Part shown: positions 53,606 to 62,631 of the stretch, one piece after another
How positions within the stretch are numbered: position 1 is the stretch's first letter
Layout: every line of letters starts with the position of its first letter
From: Aporhodopirellula rubra
GTDB taxonomy: Bacteria; Planctomycetota; Planctomycetia; Pirellulales; Pirellulaceae
Direction of reading: 5' to 3'
Length of the DNA stretch: 64,000 nucleotides
Assembly (NCBI RefSeq): GCF_014192335.1
Contig: NZ_JACHXU010000001.1
Location: 186,001-250,000 of the forward strand
The notes under the pieces: model-generated
What the model was told of the DNA's origin: nothing
Seen by the model: the letters and a program-made list of their open reading frames with translations, nothing else
The model's database searches: none
Position numbers and translations under genes: made by a program

Positions 53606-53785
53606 CAGCGGGTTCTTTCGGTTCAAAAGTAGAGGGTCTGTGGGGAGCGTGGCGAGAATTCTAGCCAGTTTGACAAGGATGGGGCCGGATGGACCTTGCC
53701 CCGAGGCGAGAAAACTTCCGATTCTTGACCCCTCAAAGTAAATTCCACGCAGCAAACTGACAATGGTGAAAACAGGGAAGTGTCC

Positions 53786-54229
53786 ATGATCGGTTGGTCG
53801 ATGAACCTATTTGCGGTCGCAATTGGTGGAGGTTTGGGCGCTTTGTGCCGATACGGCCTCACCTTGTTGTGCACGCAGACCCCGCTATCGAAGTTTATCG
53901 CAGGCGTAAGTCACCTAGTGGGCGGTGGTGCGAGCTTTGCAACCACTATTGCGAATTTGTGCGGCTGTTTACTCCTGGGCATGCTCTATCAATGGGGCGA
54001 AACTCTCGCGTCGGTGGGGGATTCGCCCTTGAGTCCTCGCATGATGCTAGCCATTCGGGTCGGCGTTTTAGGCAGTTTGACGACGTTTAGCACCTTGGTC
54101 GGTGACGCGGCGGTACTCGGTTCGGAAGGCCGGACGACGATGAGCCTGACATTAATGAGCGTCAATTTGATCGGCGGTTGGGCCCTGTTCCTGATCGCGG
54201 CGGCGTCCGTACGAGGAGTACTCTCATGA
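53786..54229 (+). CDS. crcB: Fluoride channel FluC (CrcB)
   Basis: A 147-residue four-helix membrane protein. ATG 53786 follows a GTG at 53780 that would add two residues. FluC traits are [17 protein letters not shown] (the GGxxGAxxRY motif), [18 protein letters not shown] (conserved Asn and GxxxG of helix 2) and [16 protein letters not shown], which carries the Na+-site Gly-x-Thr-Thr-Phe-Ser motif and pore Phe. It exports fluoride as a dual-topology dimer. An extra loop ([19 protein letters not shown]) lies between helices 1 and 2. No fluoride riboswitch was visible upstream. It begins a plus-strand run with the beta-propeller protein (4-bp overlap). Confidence 0.93.
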   Translation: MIGWSMNLFAVAIGGGLGALCRYGLTLLCTQTPLSKFIAGVSHLVGGGASFATTIANLCGCLLLGMLYQWGETLASVGDSPLSPRMMLAIRVGVLGSLTTFSTLVGDAAVLGSEGRTTMSLTLMSVNLIGGWALFLIAAASVRGVLS

Positions 54230-57200
54230 GGATGGACAAATTGGGTTGCCTCCTCTCTCGATTTTGTGCCGCTTTGCAGAACCGTTTATTCAAAAAAGCC
54301 TGCCAGCGGGTCGTTGCGATCGTCTGTGTTTTCGGCGTTTTCGCGGCAGTGGGAGGGCGGTCGGTTGCCGGTGAAGTTGAACAACTCGATTTGGCGAGTC
54401 TCTCCCTACAGCCCGCCTACGTGTCACCGGCCCAAATTCGAGTAAGTAGTTGTCTGCGAGCGGTCGCGTTTTCTCCTTTGGATTCAAACGCCCCTCCGCC
54501 CGTTCAGTCCGTTTCGTATCTCCAGCCACAGGCTGCCCCCACAACGATTGGGGTCGCGGTTGGCGACGCCGGAACGATTCTTCGCAGCGAAGACGAAGGA
54601 AAATCGTGGTGGCCGGTCAACAACGTCTCGATCGCAACCTCTCAGGAACTAGACCCGAACGACGGATCGAACGGTCGGTTGGGCAATCTCTTCGGCGGTG
54701 GTGCGTCGCGGGGCGGCACGCTCGGTGGTCGCCGCAGTCGTCAGGAACTGCTGCCGATCCCGTTTTGTGAATTCTCAGATGTGCTGTGGCTTTCACCACG
54801 TGACGTGATTGTGGTCGGCGGCGGTTACGAACCGGTAACCGGTGTCAGTCGCGGCGTGTGCTTGATCAGCCATGACGCGGGTGAAAACTGGCATTTGGCC
54901 GATGCCCATGAATTGCCTCGGTTGAGGCAGGTTCGCATCGGTCGTCGTGGTGCGTGCGAGGCCATCGGCGATCCTTCCGAAGCCAGCGGTGTGAATCGGT
55001 TTGGAAGTTACGACGGAGGCGAAAGTTGGGTCGAAGACATGCTGCCAACGTCTGCCGACTCCTATTCCTCTCGTGGAAACGAAGACGCCCTGACGATCGA
55101 AACGGCCTCGGGGAAGGTCTCGGTTGAAGACATTTGCGAGACACCCACAGGATTTCAAATCGCGGTTACCTCGCACGGGCGAATCTTTCGCGGTTCGCCC
55201 GGCGGAGGGCACTGGCAGGCGGTACGTGGTGAAGATCGCCGGACGGCCATTCTGTTTATTGCGTCATCGTCATCGACGGTGCCTTGGGCGTTGGTGGGGC
55301 GAGAAACGTTGCAAGAGAATCGACGAACCACAATATTTCTAGACGATGAATCCTTGCAGCATGCGGACGCTCCAAGTTCGAAAGCGGCTTTGCGTAAGAA
55401 ACTCGATCGATGTCGTGCCGCCGCCGCGATGTTGGGAATCTCCAATGTCCACTCGTGCAATCAATGGCACCCATCGGGCAAGATAGCGTCGACAGTGGAG
55501 CCGGCATCGGCTGACCAAGATGTTGGATTGCGGAGTCAATGGTTGCGAGAGCATCAGCCTTCGGTTGTCGTGCTTGATGAAAGCTTGGCACCGTCGGCTC
55601 GTCGGGCATGGCAGGCGGCGATCGAGCAAATTCAAACGCGTGCGTTCAGCATTGATACGAGTGAAACGCAAGAATGGTCGGGACCGCGAAGAATCGTGCT
55701 GACTCGGCCGGTCGGATCGGCAAAGCCGGTCGTCGATGCGGATCCGCGATGGCAAAGAGCCTGGAATCACGCATCCGTTCTCCAGGGCAACGCGTTGTTA
55801 ACAGGAGCGGGCGTGCTCGCAAATGACCTCGCCGTTGACGCACTCATGCTCGCCGCACCGGGACATAGGTCGCCAACGGGAATTGAAGTGGCGACCTTGG
55901 CGGACTCGTCCGGGAGCGTTCGCAGGGATGTTTCTTTGGCGGCCGGTATCGAACTATCGCACGGCCAAAATCGTGACGAAGGTGAAACGCAAACAGCGTC
56001 ACACCGTCGGTTGCAAATCACGACCGCTCGAATGAACCAGACCTCTCGTTTGCGGGAAGAGCTCCGCGGTGTTGGTGGTGGACGTCATTCGCACGCTGAG
56101 TCGCTTCGTTTGAAGCATCAACTGGAACAATTGCTCGCCGTCACGGCGCCCGACGATCGCACGCGTTTGCTTTGGGAAGGTCTTTCCGAATCCGCCAGAA
56201 GAAGTGGCGACGTCACTTCGGCGAATGAAATTTTGCTGGGGCTATTGGCTCAACATGGCCAGCCCGCGTCCGTGCGGCGGTGGGCCGATGTCATGCAAGC
56301 GGCACTGTCGTCGAGCATCGAAATGAAGGCAAGTAATCCAATGGGACGTATCCAGAGTGCGTTGCGAAGGGAATTTTCCGATGGAGCCAACGCGTTGACG
56401 CAGGAGGTGCCACGCAATGCGCCGGAGAACCACGAGGCTGGCACAAAATCAGCCCAGCCTTTGTCGCCGTTTCAGGTCGCGCCGGCATCGTTTTTATCTG
56501 GAGTGGAGGTCGCGAACGCACCCGCACCGCGGATTCTTGTGCCTGAAACCAAGCGGACCGTTTGGCAGTCCACTCGTGGTGCTCATGCGTTTGCGACACC
56601 GATTTCGTCCTTCGTCGGCACGGGAGATTCATCGGCTCAGGTTGACGCGTCTGAGCCCGTCATGGCGAGAATCAACTGGGATTACCACCCGATCGTGATG
56701 GGAGCACGGGGGATCACCCCAACGGTCGCAAAGCGAACGGGTTCCAAGCTCCGTCCGGTGTTGAATCCATCGCTAAGTCCACTGGCGGCGACTGCGTCCG
56801 GCCCGTCGAAGGCGTCCGCTCCGCTTGCCTCTTTGCCTGACGATGATTCGTTTACGGCGTCCGCGAAAGACACGTCTCGCCGTGTGCCCCGTTATCTCCC
56901 GCCGAAAACTCGAGATCGTCCGCTGCTCGACGCGTTTGATGACGATTCCTGCTGGATCGACGCTGACGTGTGGCACGACGAGCGGATCACCGCGAAATGT
57001 TCCGCGGATGATGACTATCTTTATTTTGCGATCTATTCGACCGAACCGGGCCATGTGCGTCTCTCGCTTGATTGCGACGGTGACTATTTGACGTCGCTGC
57101 AGTTCGATTTGTTGCCTGACGGGTCGCGTCGAGCCAGCGTGAACGGCGTTCGAGCGATCGCACCGGTTTGGTATGCCGCGGTTCAGCCTCACGTTACGGA

Positions 57201-57402
57201 GGACGGTCGGGCGACGGCAGGATCGGATTCATCACGTCGGATGGTGGCGGAAGTCGCTATCGCCCGTTCGAGCCTGCCTGCCCCGGTTTGCCGGGTTCGG
57301 GCCAGTCGAGTCGGCCGTGGCGCCGATCCGGAATGGGACGTGATGCCTGACTCGCGTGATTGGCATCCCTCTCGGCAATCGACGCCGAGTCGCCAATACT
57401 AG
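54226..57402 (+). CDS. Exported Asp-box/BNR beta-propeller protein with C-terminal CBM9-like domain
   Basis: A 1058-residue secreted protein. ATG 54226 overlaps the fluC stop (ATGA) and has GAGGAG 7 nt upstream. The signal peptide is RVVAIVCVFGVFAAVGGRSV. The N-terminal part has Asp-box or HCF136-like propeller turns (GVAVGDAGTILRSEDEGKSW, CLISHDAGENWHLADAHELP, RFGSYDGGESWVED). The middle is an alpha/beta region (SQWLREHQPSVVVLDESLAP) and a TPR-like helical stretch. The C-terminus, from about residue 900, resembles a CBM9/DOMON-type sandwich: DDSCWIDADVWHD, CSADDDYLYFAIYSTEPGHV and RLSLDCDGDYLTSLQFDLLP. Its partner could be a glycan or a photosystem-like protein. Function is unknown. Confidence 0.75.
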   Translation: MRMDKLGCLLSRFCAALQNRLFKKACQRVVAIVCVFGVFAAVGGRSVAGEVEQLDLASLSLQPAYVSPAQIRVSSCLRAVAFSPLDSNAPPPVQSVSYLQPQAAPTTIGVAVGDAGTILRSEDEGKSWWPVNNVSIATSQELDPNDGSNGRLGNLFGGGASRGGTLGGRRSRQELLPIPFCEFSDVLWLSPRDVIVVGGGYEPVTGVSRGVCLISHDAGENWHLADAHELPRLRQVRIGRRGACEAIGDPSEASGVNRFGSYDGGESWVEDMLPTSADSYSSRGNEDALTIETASGKVSVEDICETPTGFQIAVTSHGRIFRGSPGGGHWQAVRGEDRRTAILFIASSSSTVPWALVGRETLQENRRTTIFLDDESLQHADAPSSKAALRKKLDRCRAAAAMLGISNVHSCNQWHPSGKIASTVEPASADQDVGLRSQWLREHQPSVVVLDESLAPSARRAWQAAIEQIQTRAFSIDTSETQEWSGPRRIVLTRPVGSAKPVVDADPRWQRAWNHASVLQGNALLTGAGVLANDLAVDALMLAAPGHRSPTGIEVATLADSSGSVRRDVSLAAGIELSHGQNRDEGETQTASHRRLQITTARMNQTSRLREELRGVGGGRHSHAESLRLKHQLEQLLAVTAPDDRTRLLWEGLSESARRSGDVTSANEILLGLLAQHGQPASVRRWADVMQAALSSSIEMKASNPMGRIQSALRREFSDGANALTQEVPRNAPENHEAGTKSAQPLSPFQVAPASFLSGVEVANAPAPRILVPETKRTVWQSTRGAHAFATPISSFVGTGDSSAQVDASEPVMARINWDYHPIVMGARGITPTVAKRTGSKLRPVLNPSLSPLAATASGPSKASAPLASLPDDDSFTASAKDTSRRVPRYLPPKTRDRPLLDAFDDDSCWIDADVWHDERITAKCSADDDYLYFAIYSTEPGHVRLSLDCDGDYLTSLQFDLLPDGSRRASVNGVRAIAPVWYAAVQPHVTEDGRATAGSDSSRRMVAEVAIARSSLPAPVCRVRASRVGRGADPEWDVMPDSRDWHPSRQSTPSRQY

Positions 57403-57403
57403 A

Positions 57404-58534
57404 ATGATGAATAGCGAAGCCGAAACCACCGACGATCGATCTGAAATGCATCCCGAGTCCCCCAAACTCTCGTTGCGCCCCGACGATGACGTCATGCAGG
57501 GGCCGGAGAAACGCCTGTTCGACCACATCCGAAATTGGGTGGATGTATTCCCATGGCTTCGATTGGTTCGCGTTTGCCGGGTGGCGGGTGGTCCGGTCTG
57601 GATCACTCACGCATTTCTTGTTTTTGCGGTTTGGGCGTTCGGGCTGAATTGGCTCGTCTCGGATCGAGGGATCTTTTCGGAACCGATCCCCGTGCGATCG
57701 ATCATTGCGATCCCCGTGTGGACGTCCGCGTCGCCGAGTGATGCCATCGTCCCGTTGGTGGAGTCGGTGATCAATATCGGTGCGGATCGCGAATCGCAAT
57801 GGTTTGATTGGAAGGTCGTCCTTTGGACAATCGTCGTGTGGTTACCGACCTCGATGGCGTTCCTGCGAGTCGGGGCGATGTTAACGGCCGGACGCGACAT
57901 GCCTTCTTACGTGGTGACGTTTCGTGACGTTTTTGGCCGGATTGGCGGTGGTGCGTTGATCGTGATCCTGCCGTCGCTGGTCGCCTCACTTTTTTGGCTC
58001 GTTTCGTTTGGACTGACTTGGTTGGCAGATTGGGTTGCCGGCCCGCAAGCTGAGGTGAATTGGGCGGCCTGGGTGACACTCCCGATCGTATTGCCGTCGA
58101 CGTTGATCGCGGCTGTCTTGGTGCTCGGCGGGAAATTTGCGACACCTCTCGGACTGGCGGCGTTGATGATCGAGTCGGATCCGGACCCTCTCGATTCGCT
58201 CAGTCGAGGCTATGAGTACACGCTCCGCCGACTGCCGCAGTTAGTGTTGCTGATCGTGGTTGCCGTCGCGATTGCCTCGGTCGTGATTGCCGGTTGGGTT
58301 GGGATTTGCCTGGTCGGCGGAAGTCTGGCGAGCACGTTTGGCCCGCCGAACCGACCGCTGTTGCAGTGTCTGGCGTGTCTGCCGTCGGTCGTGGCGGTGA
58401 TGTTTGGATGGTCGATGGCCGGAGGCATTTATCTTCTGTTGCGGCAATCCGCCGGCGGCCAGGAGGTCGAGGACATCGCGGTGAAATCAGATCATTGGAA
58501 ATCGCCCAAATTGCCGTCCGTTCAATCTCAGTAA
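57404..58534 (+). CDS. Polytopic membrane protein of unknown function
   Basis: A 376-residue protein starting MMNSEAETTDDRSEMHPESP, one base after the previous stop. The acidic N-terminus of about 45 residues is cytoplasmic, then six hydrophobic segments follow: ITHAFLVFAVWAFGLNWLVS, VVLWTIVVWLPTSMAFLRVG, LIVILPSLVASLFWLVSFGL, VTLPIVLPSTLIAAVLVLGG, LVLLIVVAVAIASVVIAGWV and LPSVVAVMFGWSMAGGIYLL. No family is recognised. The middle (LMIESDPDPLDSLSRGYEYT) is a cytoplasmic loop typical of DUF975-like stress proteins. It is probably translated together with the beta-propeller protein, and may anchor or export it. Confidence 0.75.
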   Translation: MMNSEAETTDDRSEMHPESPKLSLRPDDDVMQGPEKRLFDHIRNWVDVFPWLRLVRVCRVAGGPVWITHAFLVFAVWAFGLNWLVSDRGIFSEPIPVRSIIAIPVWTSASPSDAIVPLVESVINIGADRESQWFDWKVVLWTIVVWLPTSMAFLRVGAMLTAGRDMPSYVVTFRDVFGRIGGGALIVILPSLVASLFWLVSFGLTWLADWVAGPQAEVNWAAWVTLPIVLPSTLIAAVLVLGGKFATPLGLAALMIESDPDPLDSLSRGYEYTLRRLPQLVLLIVVAVAIASVVIAGWVGICLVGGSLASTFGPPNRPLLQCLACLPSVVAVMFGWSMAGGIYLLLRQSAGGQEVEDIAVKSDHWKSPKLPSVQSQ

Positions 58535-58712
58535 GCGTGTGGCGTGTCCGAGGCGATGCATCGAGCGATCTCGCCCTCTGTTAAGCCATTATGTTGCGTG
58601 AAACGGTCTTTCAACAAAATGGCGAGATTTGTTAAAGCCGATGTTTCCATGCGAATGCGAAGAAGTTTCGTGCCGCTCGAGCCCACTCGACTGAACGATC
58701 GGAAGCATCCCG

Positions 58713-59615
58713 ATGAAGTTAAAAACAACCACTCACTCCGACGCGTCCCTCAAAACACGCCGATCGATCGACTCGCTCTTGCGTGTTGATGCGGCGCGAT
58801 TGTTGAGGATTCGGATGGTCGCCGCTTGCCGTGGTGTTGCCGTCGTGGGCGCTGCGTCGGTACTCGTTTCGACGGGGTGCCAGCAAGCGGGCGGTACCGG
58901 CGGATCCGCCGTCGCTCCGATCACTCAATTGCCGGGCCAAGCCCCCATCGCGGGACCAACGATGCCAGCACTCGGCCCGTTTGGTGCTTCGGCACGCGTC
59001 CCACCCCCTGCCACCGGTTCCTATGGAAATCCGAACGCGGTGGCTGGATCGTCTTTCAACACCACCCCGGCCAGCTATGCACCATCGACTTTGCAGCCGA
59101 TGAGCTACAACGACCAGGGCGGAAACCAAATCGCGTTGGCTGGTGGTGCGGCAACTCAATCCGCTGGCCCAGTCGGTTCGGGATGGATGGAAACCAGTTC
59201 CAACCAAAACATCCCAATCAACCCGCTGATGGATCTTTCCGGTTCCAACAATGGTTTGCGTAGTGGTGGGATGCCGGTAAACGATTTGACCAATGCACCG
59301 CCACCACCGGGATACACCGGAGGCATTGGGTACAACAATCAACCCGGGCAATTCACCAACCAACCGAGCACGCAGGGATATCAACCGCCCTCGAATTTAC
59401 CCGGCCAATATCCGGCGACGCAGTTGAACCCGAACGCGAACTATGGCGGCGGTTTTGTTCCGCAGCCGACTAGTCCACCGGTGCAGCAGTACAACATGCA
59501 GAGCACGTCGCAGCCGATGTCAGGTGGCGGGATTGCTGAATCCGCCCCCGCCGCAAATCAACCCGCGTTCTCATCGGCAGATCGTCCGGTTCAGTGGCAA
59601 GCCCCGCGTCGATAA
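58713..59615 (+). CDS. Low-complexity exported lipoprotein
   Basis: A 300-residue protein rich in Pro, Gly, Asn, Gln and Ser. The N-terminus is long and basic (RSIDSLLRVDAARLLRIRMV), then a hydrophobic stretch ends in VSTGCQQAGG, a lipobox-like site near Cys56. From there the protein is disordered, with loose repeats such as PSNLPGQYPATQLNPN and GYTGGIGYNNQPGQFTNQPS. No catalytic domain is visible. It resembles envelope-exposed spacer or matrix proteins common in planctomycetes. It lies 178 bp after the membrane protein on the same strand, with a separate promoter possible. Function is unknown. Confidence 0.65.
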   Translation: MKLKTTTHSDASLKTRRSIDSLLRVDAARLLRIRMVAACRGVAVVGAASVLVSTGCQQAGGTGGSAVAPITQLPGQAPIAGPTMPALGPFGASARVPPPATGSYGNPNAVAGSSFNTTPASYAPSTLQPMSYNDQGGNQIALAGGAATQSAGPVGSGWMETSSNQNIPINPLMDLSGSNNGLRSGGMPVNDLTNAPPPPGYTGGIGYNNQPGQFTNQPSTQGYQPPSNLPGQYPATQLNPNANYGGGFVPQPTSPPVQQYNMQSTSQPMSGGGIAESAPAANQPAFSSADRPVQWQAPRR

Positions 59616-59727
59616 CGCGGCACCGGCTATTCGCCAAGCGTCGAGAGATCTCGCGACAAGCAGTCGTGATGGATTCGAACTGAATACAGGTTCCGGACTG
59701 ACGATCCGGCCTACTCGCGTTCGTTGA

Positions 59728-61203
59728 CTAGCGATCGAGTTCGAAGGGGCGACTGCCTAAGACGACGGTGACCTGCAAATCTTCCTCGTCGCGGCGGACG
59801 TCCAAAACAATCGATGCCCCGGCACCCGCTTTGCCGACGATCCGCATCAAGTGACCGACGTCGAGAATGTCGACCCCGTCGGCTCGCCGCACAACATCTC
59901 CTGCGACAACCCCTGCGACTCCCGCAGGTGATGCATCGCCTGCAATGCCGGTCACCAATGCGCCGCGAACGCGAGTGTTCTCGCTCGCCAACAAGTCATC
60001 GGGAACTTCCTGCAAGCTCACGCCGAGATAACCGCGTTGCACTCGTCCGGTCGTTCGAATCGACTCGTAAACTTGACGCGACAGGTTGCTCGGGATGGAA
60101 AAGCTGACGCCTTGATAGGTGTCGCCAACGATTGCTGTGTTGATTCCCACCAGCGAGCCTTTGGCGTCAACCAATGGGCCGCCGCTGTTGCCGGGATTAA
60201 CTGCGACGTCGCTCTGCATGAAATCCTGATAACGACCACTGGCCCCGTGTTGTTCCCCGGCGCGGACCCAGCGGTGTTTGCCGCTGAGGATACCGAACGT
60301 GACCGTGCGATCGAGTCCGAACGGGCTGCCGACTGCCCATACGGGCGATCCGACTCGGAGCGAGTCGCTGTCGCCCCATTTAATCGGCATGAGACGATCC
60401 GCTTCGATCTTAAGAACGGCGAGGTCAGTCAGCGAATCGGTGCCGACAACTTCTGCGGGCAGTCGCCGACCATCACCGAGTGTGATCGAAATCGATTCAC
60501 CGTCAGCAATGACGTGCCGGTTGGTCAGGATGTATCCGTCTGCGTCGACGACCACACCACTGCCTTGATCGGACATCCCGAACATTTCACCGCCTAGAAG
60601 ACGATGCATTTGTTCTTCATTGGGAGCCGGTTTGCGTTGCACTTCGATGTGAACGACGGAGGGGCCGATCCGCGATGTCACCATCTCGTACGCGCGGCTG
60701 AGTGAATCGAGTGATACGTTCTTCAGGCCTTCGCCGCCGGTTTCGTATTCGGCACGGAGTTCACCTCGGTGCCACGAATAACGAATCTCTTCGACGATAC
60801 GTGGGACGCTGAAACGTGCGATTAGCAGCATGACGATCATCGACGCGATCAACGTCATGCTCTGGATGATCGGGTTGGGACTGACTTTGGCCGCTACGGG
60901 TGTCCCCTTCTCTTCTTCCTGCACGTTTGGCGAGTCGGCAGGGGACGCATCGATTTCGACTTCTAGCGATTCGGTCGAGGCGTCCAAGTTGGGTTGCGAA
61001 TCAGGCTCAGAAGCCGCTGGGGGCGACGAAGCCGCGATAGGGGGAGGCGTAACCTGGTCCAAAATCCCCTCGCACGAGATCAACGGCCCGGTCTCGGGGA
61101 CCGGTACTTTCAGGCGAAAGGAGACCAACTCACGCGGCTCGATAGCCGTGTCGAGCGTGAGATCGCGAGGATTTGGCGGAGTGTCATCCCGCATGGGTGC
61201 CAT
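59728..61203 (-). CDS. HtrA/Deg-type serine protease with one PDZ domain
   Basis: A 491-residue protein if started at ATG 61203 (MAPMRDDTPPNPRDLTLDTA); the longer frame to 61497 starts with unlikely sequence. An N-terminal cytoplasmic part of about 120 residues, rich in Pro, Ser and Glu, precedes a single membrane helix (MTLIASMIVMLLIARFSV). The trypsin-like domain shows the catalytic His in GYILTNRHVIADGE, Asp in DLAVLKIEAD and Ser in VNPGNSGGPLVDAKGSLVG. A single PDZ domain follows (RGYLGVSLQEVPDDLL). It is a type II membrane protein with a periplasmic protease of the DegS-like plan, but the cytoplasmic N-terminus is unusually long. It probably acts in envelope protein quality control. Confidence 0.92.
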   Translation of the reverse strand: MAPMRDDTPPNPRDLTLDTAIEPRELVSFRLKVPVPETGPLISCEGILDQVTPPPIAASSPPAASEPDSQPNLDASTESLEVEIDASPADSPNVQEEEKGTPVAAKVSPNPIIQSMTLIASMIVMLLIARFSVPRIVEEIRYSWHRGELRAEYETGGEGLKNVSLDSLSRAYEMVTSRIGPSVVHIEVQRKPAPNEEQMHRLLGGEMFGMSDQGSGVVVDADGYILTNRHVIADGESISITLGDGRRLPAEVVGTDSLTDLAVLKIEADRLMPIKWGDSDSLRVGSPVWAVGSPFGLDRTVTFGILSGKHRWVRAGEQHGASGRYQDFMQSDVAVNPGNSGGPLVDAKGSLVGINTAIVGDTYQGVSFSIPSNLSRQVYESIRTTGRVQRGYLGVSLQEVPDDLLASENTRVRGALVTGIAGDASPAGVAGVVAGDVVRRADGVDILDVGHLMRIVGKAGAGASIVLDVRRDEEDLQVTVVLGSRPFELDR

Positions 61204-61549
61204 CCTAAATGATTGAGTTTCGAGCCCATCACACCAGTGCGATTTATTGTCGCGGTATGAAATCGGACCTCCCCGGTCCGGCCACCCGATTGTAGCGAAA
61301 CGCAAACGCAGCGCAACGAAAAAGTTGTTTTTTAGGGGGGCTAGATTTGATTTATTGACGGTTAAAGCGGTTTTCATGCGTCTTGCTCTGCCGGTAATGG
61401 CGGATGTCGTCTCAGATCGCTCGCGTTCTGAGTCCGCGGGCGGTTGCCAAAAACGGCGAGGTAGAGCAAAATAGTTCGTGTTCGCTGGGAACTTCACCGT
61501 TCCAGCGGACCAGATCAGGTGAGGTTTCTGTGCCTACCAGGTCGAACCG
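61204..61549. other. Divergent region between HtrA-like gene and tRNA-Ser
   Basis: About 345 bp with no supported gene. It should hold the minus-strand protease promoter and the plus-strand tRNA promoter. TTGACG (61355-61360) is a possible tRNA -35 box but has no clear -10 at the right distance. No repeat was found. Confidence 0.35.
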
Positions 61550-61632
61550 GGAGGATAAGCGAATTGGTGAGCGGCCTCACTGGAACTGAGGTACCCCGTA
61601 AGGGGCTGCGAGTTCGAGTCTCGTGTCCTCCG
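61550..61632 (+). tRNA. tRNA-Ser (anticodon GGA)
   Basis: The acceptor stem GGAGGAT (61550-61556) pairs with GTCCTCC (61625-61631, one G-T), with discriminator G at 61632. The anticodon stem-loop is CCTCA-CTGGAAC-TGAGG, giving anticodon GGA and reading UCC/UCU serine codons. A long variable arm (CCCC-GTAA-GGGG) makes it a type II tRNA, and the T arm is GCGAG-TTCGAGT-CTCGT. The D arm is short (GC or CG pairs only, around a loop with GG), which is irregular. CCA is not encoded. A strong terminator follows 10 bp later. Confidence 0.85.
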
Positions 61633-61642
61633 CTCTGAACGA

Positions 61643-61682
61643 AAAAAAGCCCCGTCGAACAAATTCCGACGGGGCTTTTTTC
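61643..61682 (+). terminator. Strong intrinsic terminator after tRNA-Ser
   Basis: GCCCCGTCG (61649-61657) and CGACGGGGC (61667-61675) form a perfect 9-bp G/C-rich stem, extended by six A-T pairs, with a 9-nt loop and a T-run (61676-61681) on the plus strand. It ends the tRNA transcript 10 bp after the gene; the A-run on the other side makes it potentially bidirectional. Confidence 0.9.
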
Positions 61683-62291
61683 ATGGAATCGCTGAAGCGG
61701 GACACTAAGCCTCCGATGCGCTCGCTAAAACGTCTCGGTTTCCGCGGGCAGTCAGGCTGTCTGACAGGCAGGATTCTCTCGAACCCCAAAAGGAAGACTG
61801 GTGGGACCGAGGCGGGAACCAAGGCTACCGCTTCAAGTGTGTTTTAGATCAATTCAGGAACTCTCCCAACTGTCCGACTTGTATTCGTTTAGTAGTCTCA
61901 GAACGAATCTTAATCTTCTAAAGCTCGGTGGCGAAACGCTTTTGAAGATGCGTTCGAGTTTGTAGGGCAAAGCAAGTTCGATATTGAATGGAATTGAGGC
62001 GATTGGTTTGCCTCAGGGGATGTTCGTGGTGGGCTCGGGGCGGTGGGCGGTTCGGAGGGAGGGGGCTCGTCGCCGAAGGCAGTCGTCAGTTTTTTGTGAA
62101 AAACGATCCGAAAAGAGGTTTTGTCTATTGTAATACAATAGCAATGTTGGTGATAATGCAATTGTAGGGACGCAATTGGCTGATTTCGACCATTACGCGA
62201 GCCTCTCAAAATTCTCGTGGGAATGCGTTTGCAATTGATTCGGTATTCAGCCCTGCGTTTTGATCCTTCATTTCTTTAAAAGGGAACCCCC
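61683..62291. other. Intergenic region between tRNA-Ser and small lipoprotein
   Basis: About 610 bp with no supported gene. A minus-strand frame crossing the tRNA (61577-61822) is a tRNA artefact. No integrase, no copy of the tRNA 3' end and no direct repeat was seen, so there is no visible sign of an integrated element. The AT-rich stretch at 62090-62170 holds the palindrome listed next and probably the promoter of the downstream genes. Confidence 0.45.
62125..62166 (+). promoter_or_regulatory. Palindrome CTATTGTAATACAATAG and shared motif
   Basis: CTATTGTAATACAATAG (62125-62141) has perfect 8-bp arms around one central A. It is followed at 62153-62163 by ATAATGCAATT, which also lies in the palindrome upstream of the GH127 gene at 37592-37602. 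The site is about 150 bp upstream of the small lipoprotein gene, a likely operator; the TTGTAATACAA core resembles GntR-type sites. The regulator is not in the window. Confidence 0.45.
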
Positions 62292-62495
62292 ATGCTAGCT
62301 ACCCGATGGTTGGTGATTGCTCTGATGCTGACGCCTGTTTTTTTGGGCTGTGAAAGCTCAACCGAGCCCACTATTTCCACGACGACTGACGAGTTGACGC
62401 AGTTCATCGCGGATAACCCTGAACTGAACGTGACAGAAGAAGACTCTGCCGGGTTGGGGACGGGGCCAGCGAAGGGTGAAGTAGAAGGGAAATAG
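62292..62495 (+). CDS. Small lipoprotein (67 aa)
   Basis: A 67-residue protein with a signal peptide (MLATRWLVIALMLTPVFLGC) ending in a lipobox-like Cys20. The mature part is 48 residues, acidic and Thr/Ser-rich (TISTTTDELTQFIADNPELN), with a Gly/Glu tail. Small lipoproteins of this kind commonly sit directly before or after DUF1559 genes in planctomycetes, and this one is 136 bp upstream of one on the same strand. No catalytic motif is seen. It may act as a membrane-bound partner of the pseudopilin-like protein, which is inference. Confidence 0.7.
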   Translation: MLATRWLVIALMLTPVFLGCESSTEPTISTTTDELTQFIADNPELNVTEEDSAGLGTGPAKGEVEGK

Positions 62496-62631
62496 TTCTT
62501 GCCGCCAGCGATCACTTTTTCACGTGTCTCGGCTTGGCAAGGTTTGTTTGCAGCGATGGCGACGGATTACATCGTGGTAACCGTTGCATTTGATTATTCG
62601 TTTTTTGTTGTTTGTATTTTCGGAGATTGAG

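Noticed and set aside
53606-53785. Fluoride riboswitch upstream of fluC
   Set aside because: The conserved crcB RNA motif was looked for in the leader and was not recognised.
61577-61822. Minus-strand frame over the tRNA-Ser (protein with RAEDTRLELAAPYG)
   Set aside because: It is the reverse complement of the tRNA and its terminator, a well-known artefact.
61632-62291. Integration site of a mobile element at the tRNA-Ser
   Set aside because: No integrase gene, no repeated tRNA 3' end and no foreign-looking gene block is visible on either side.
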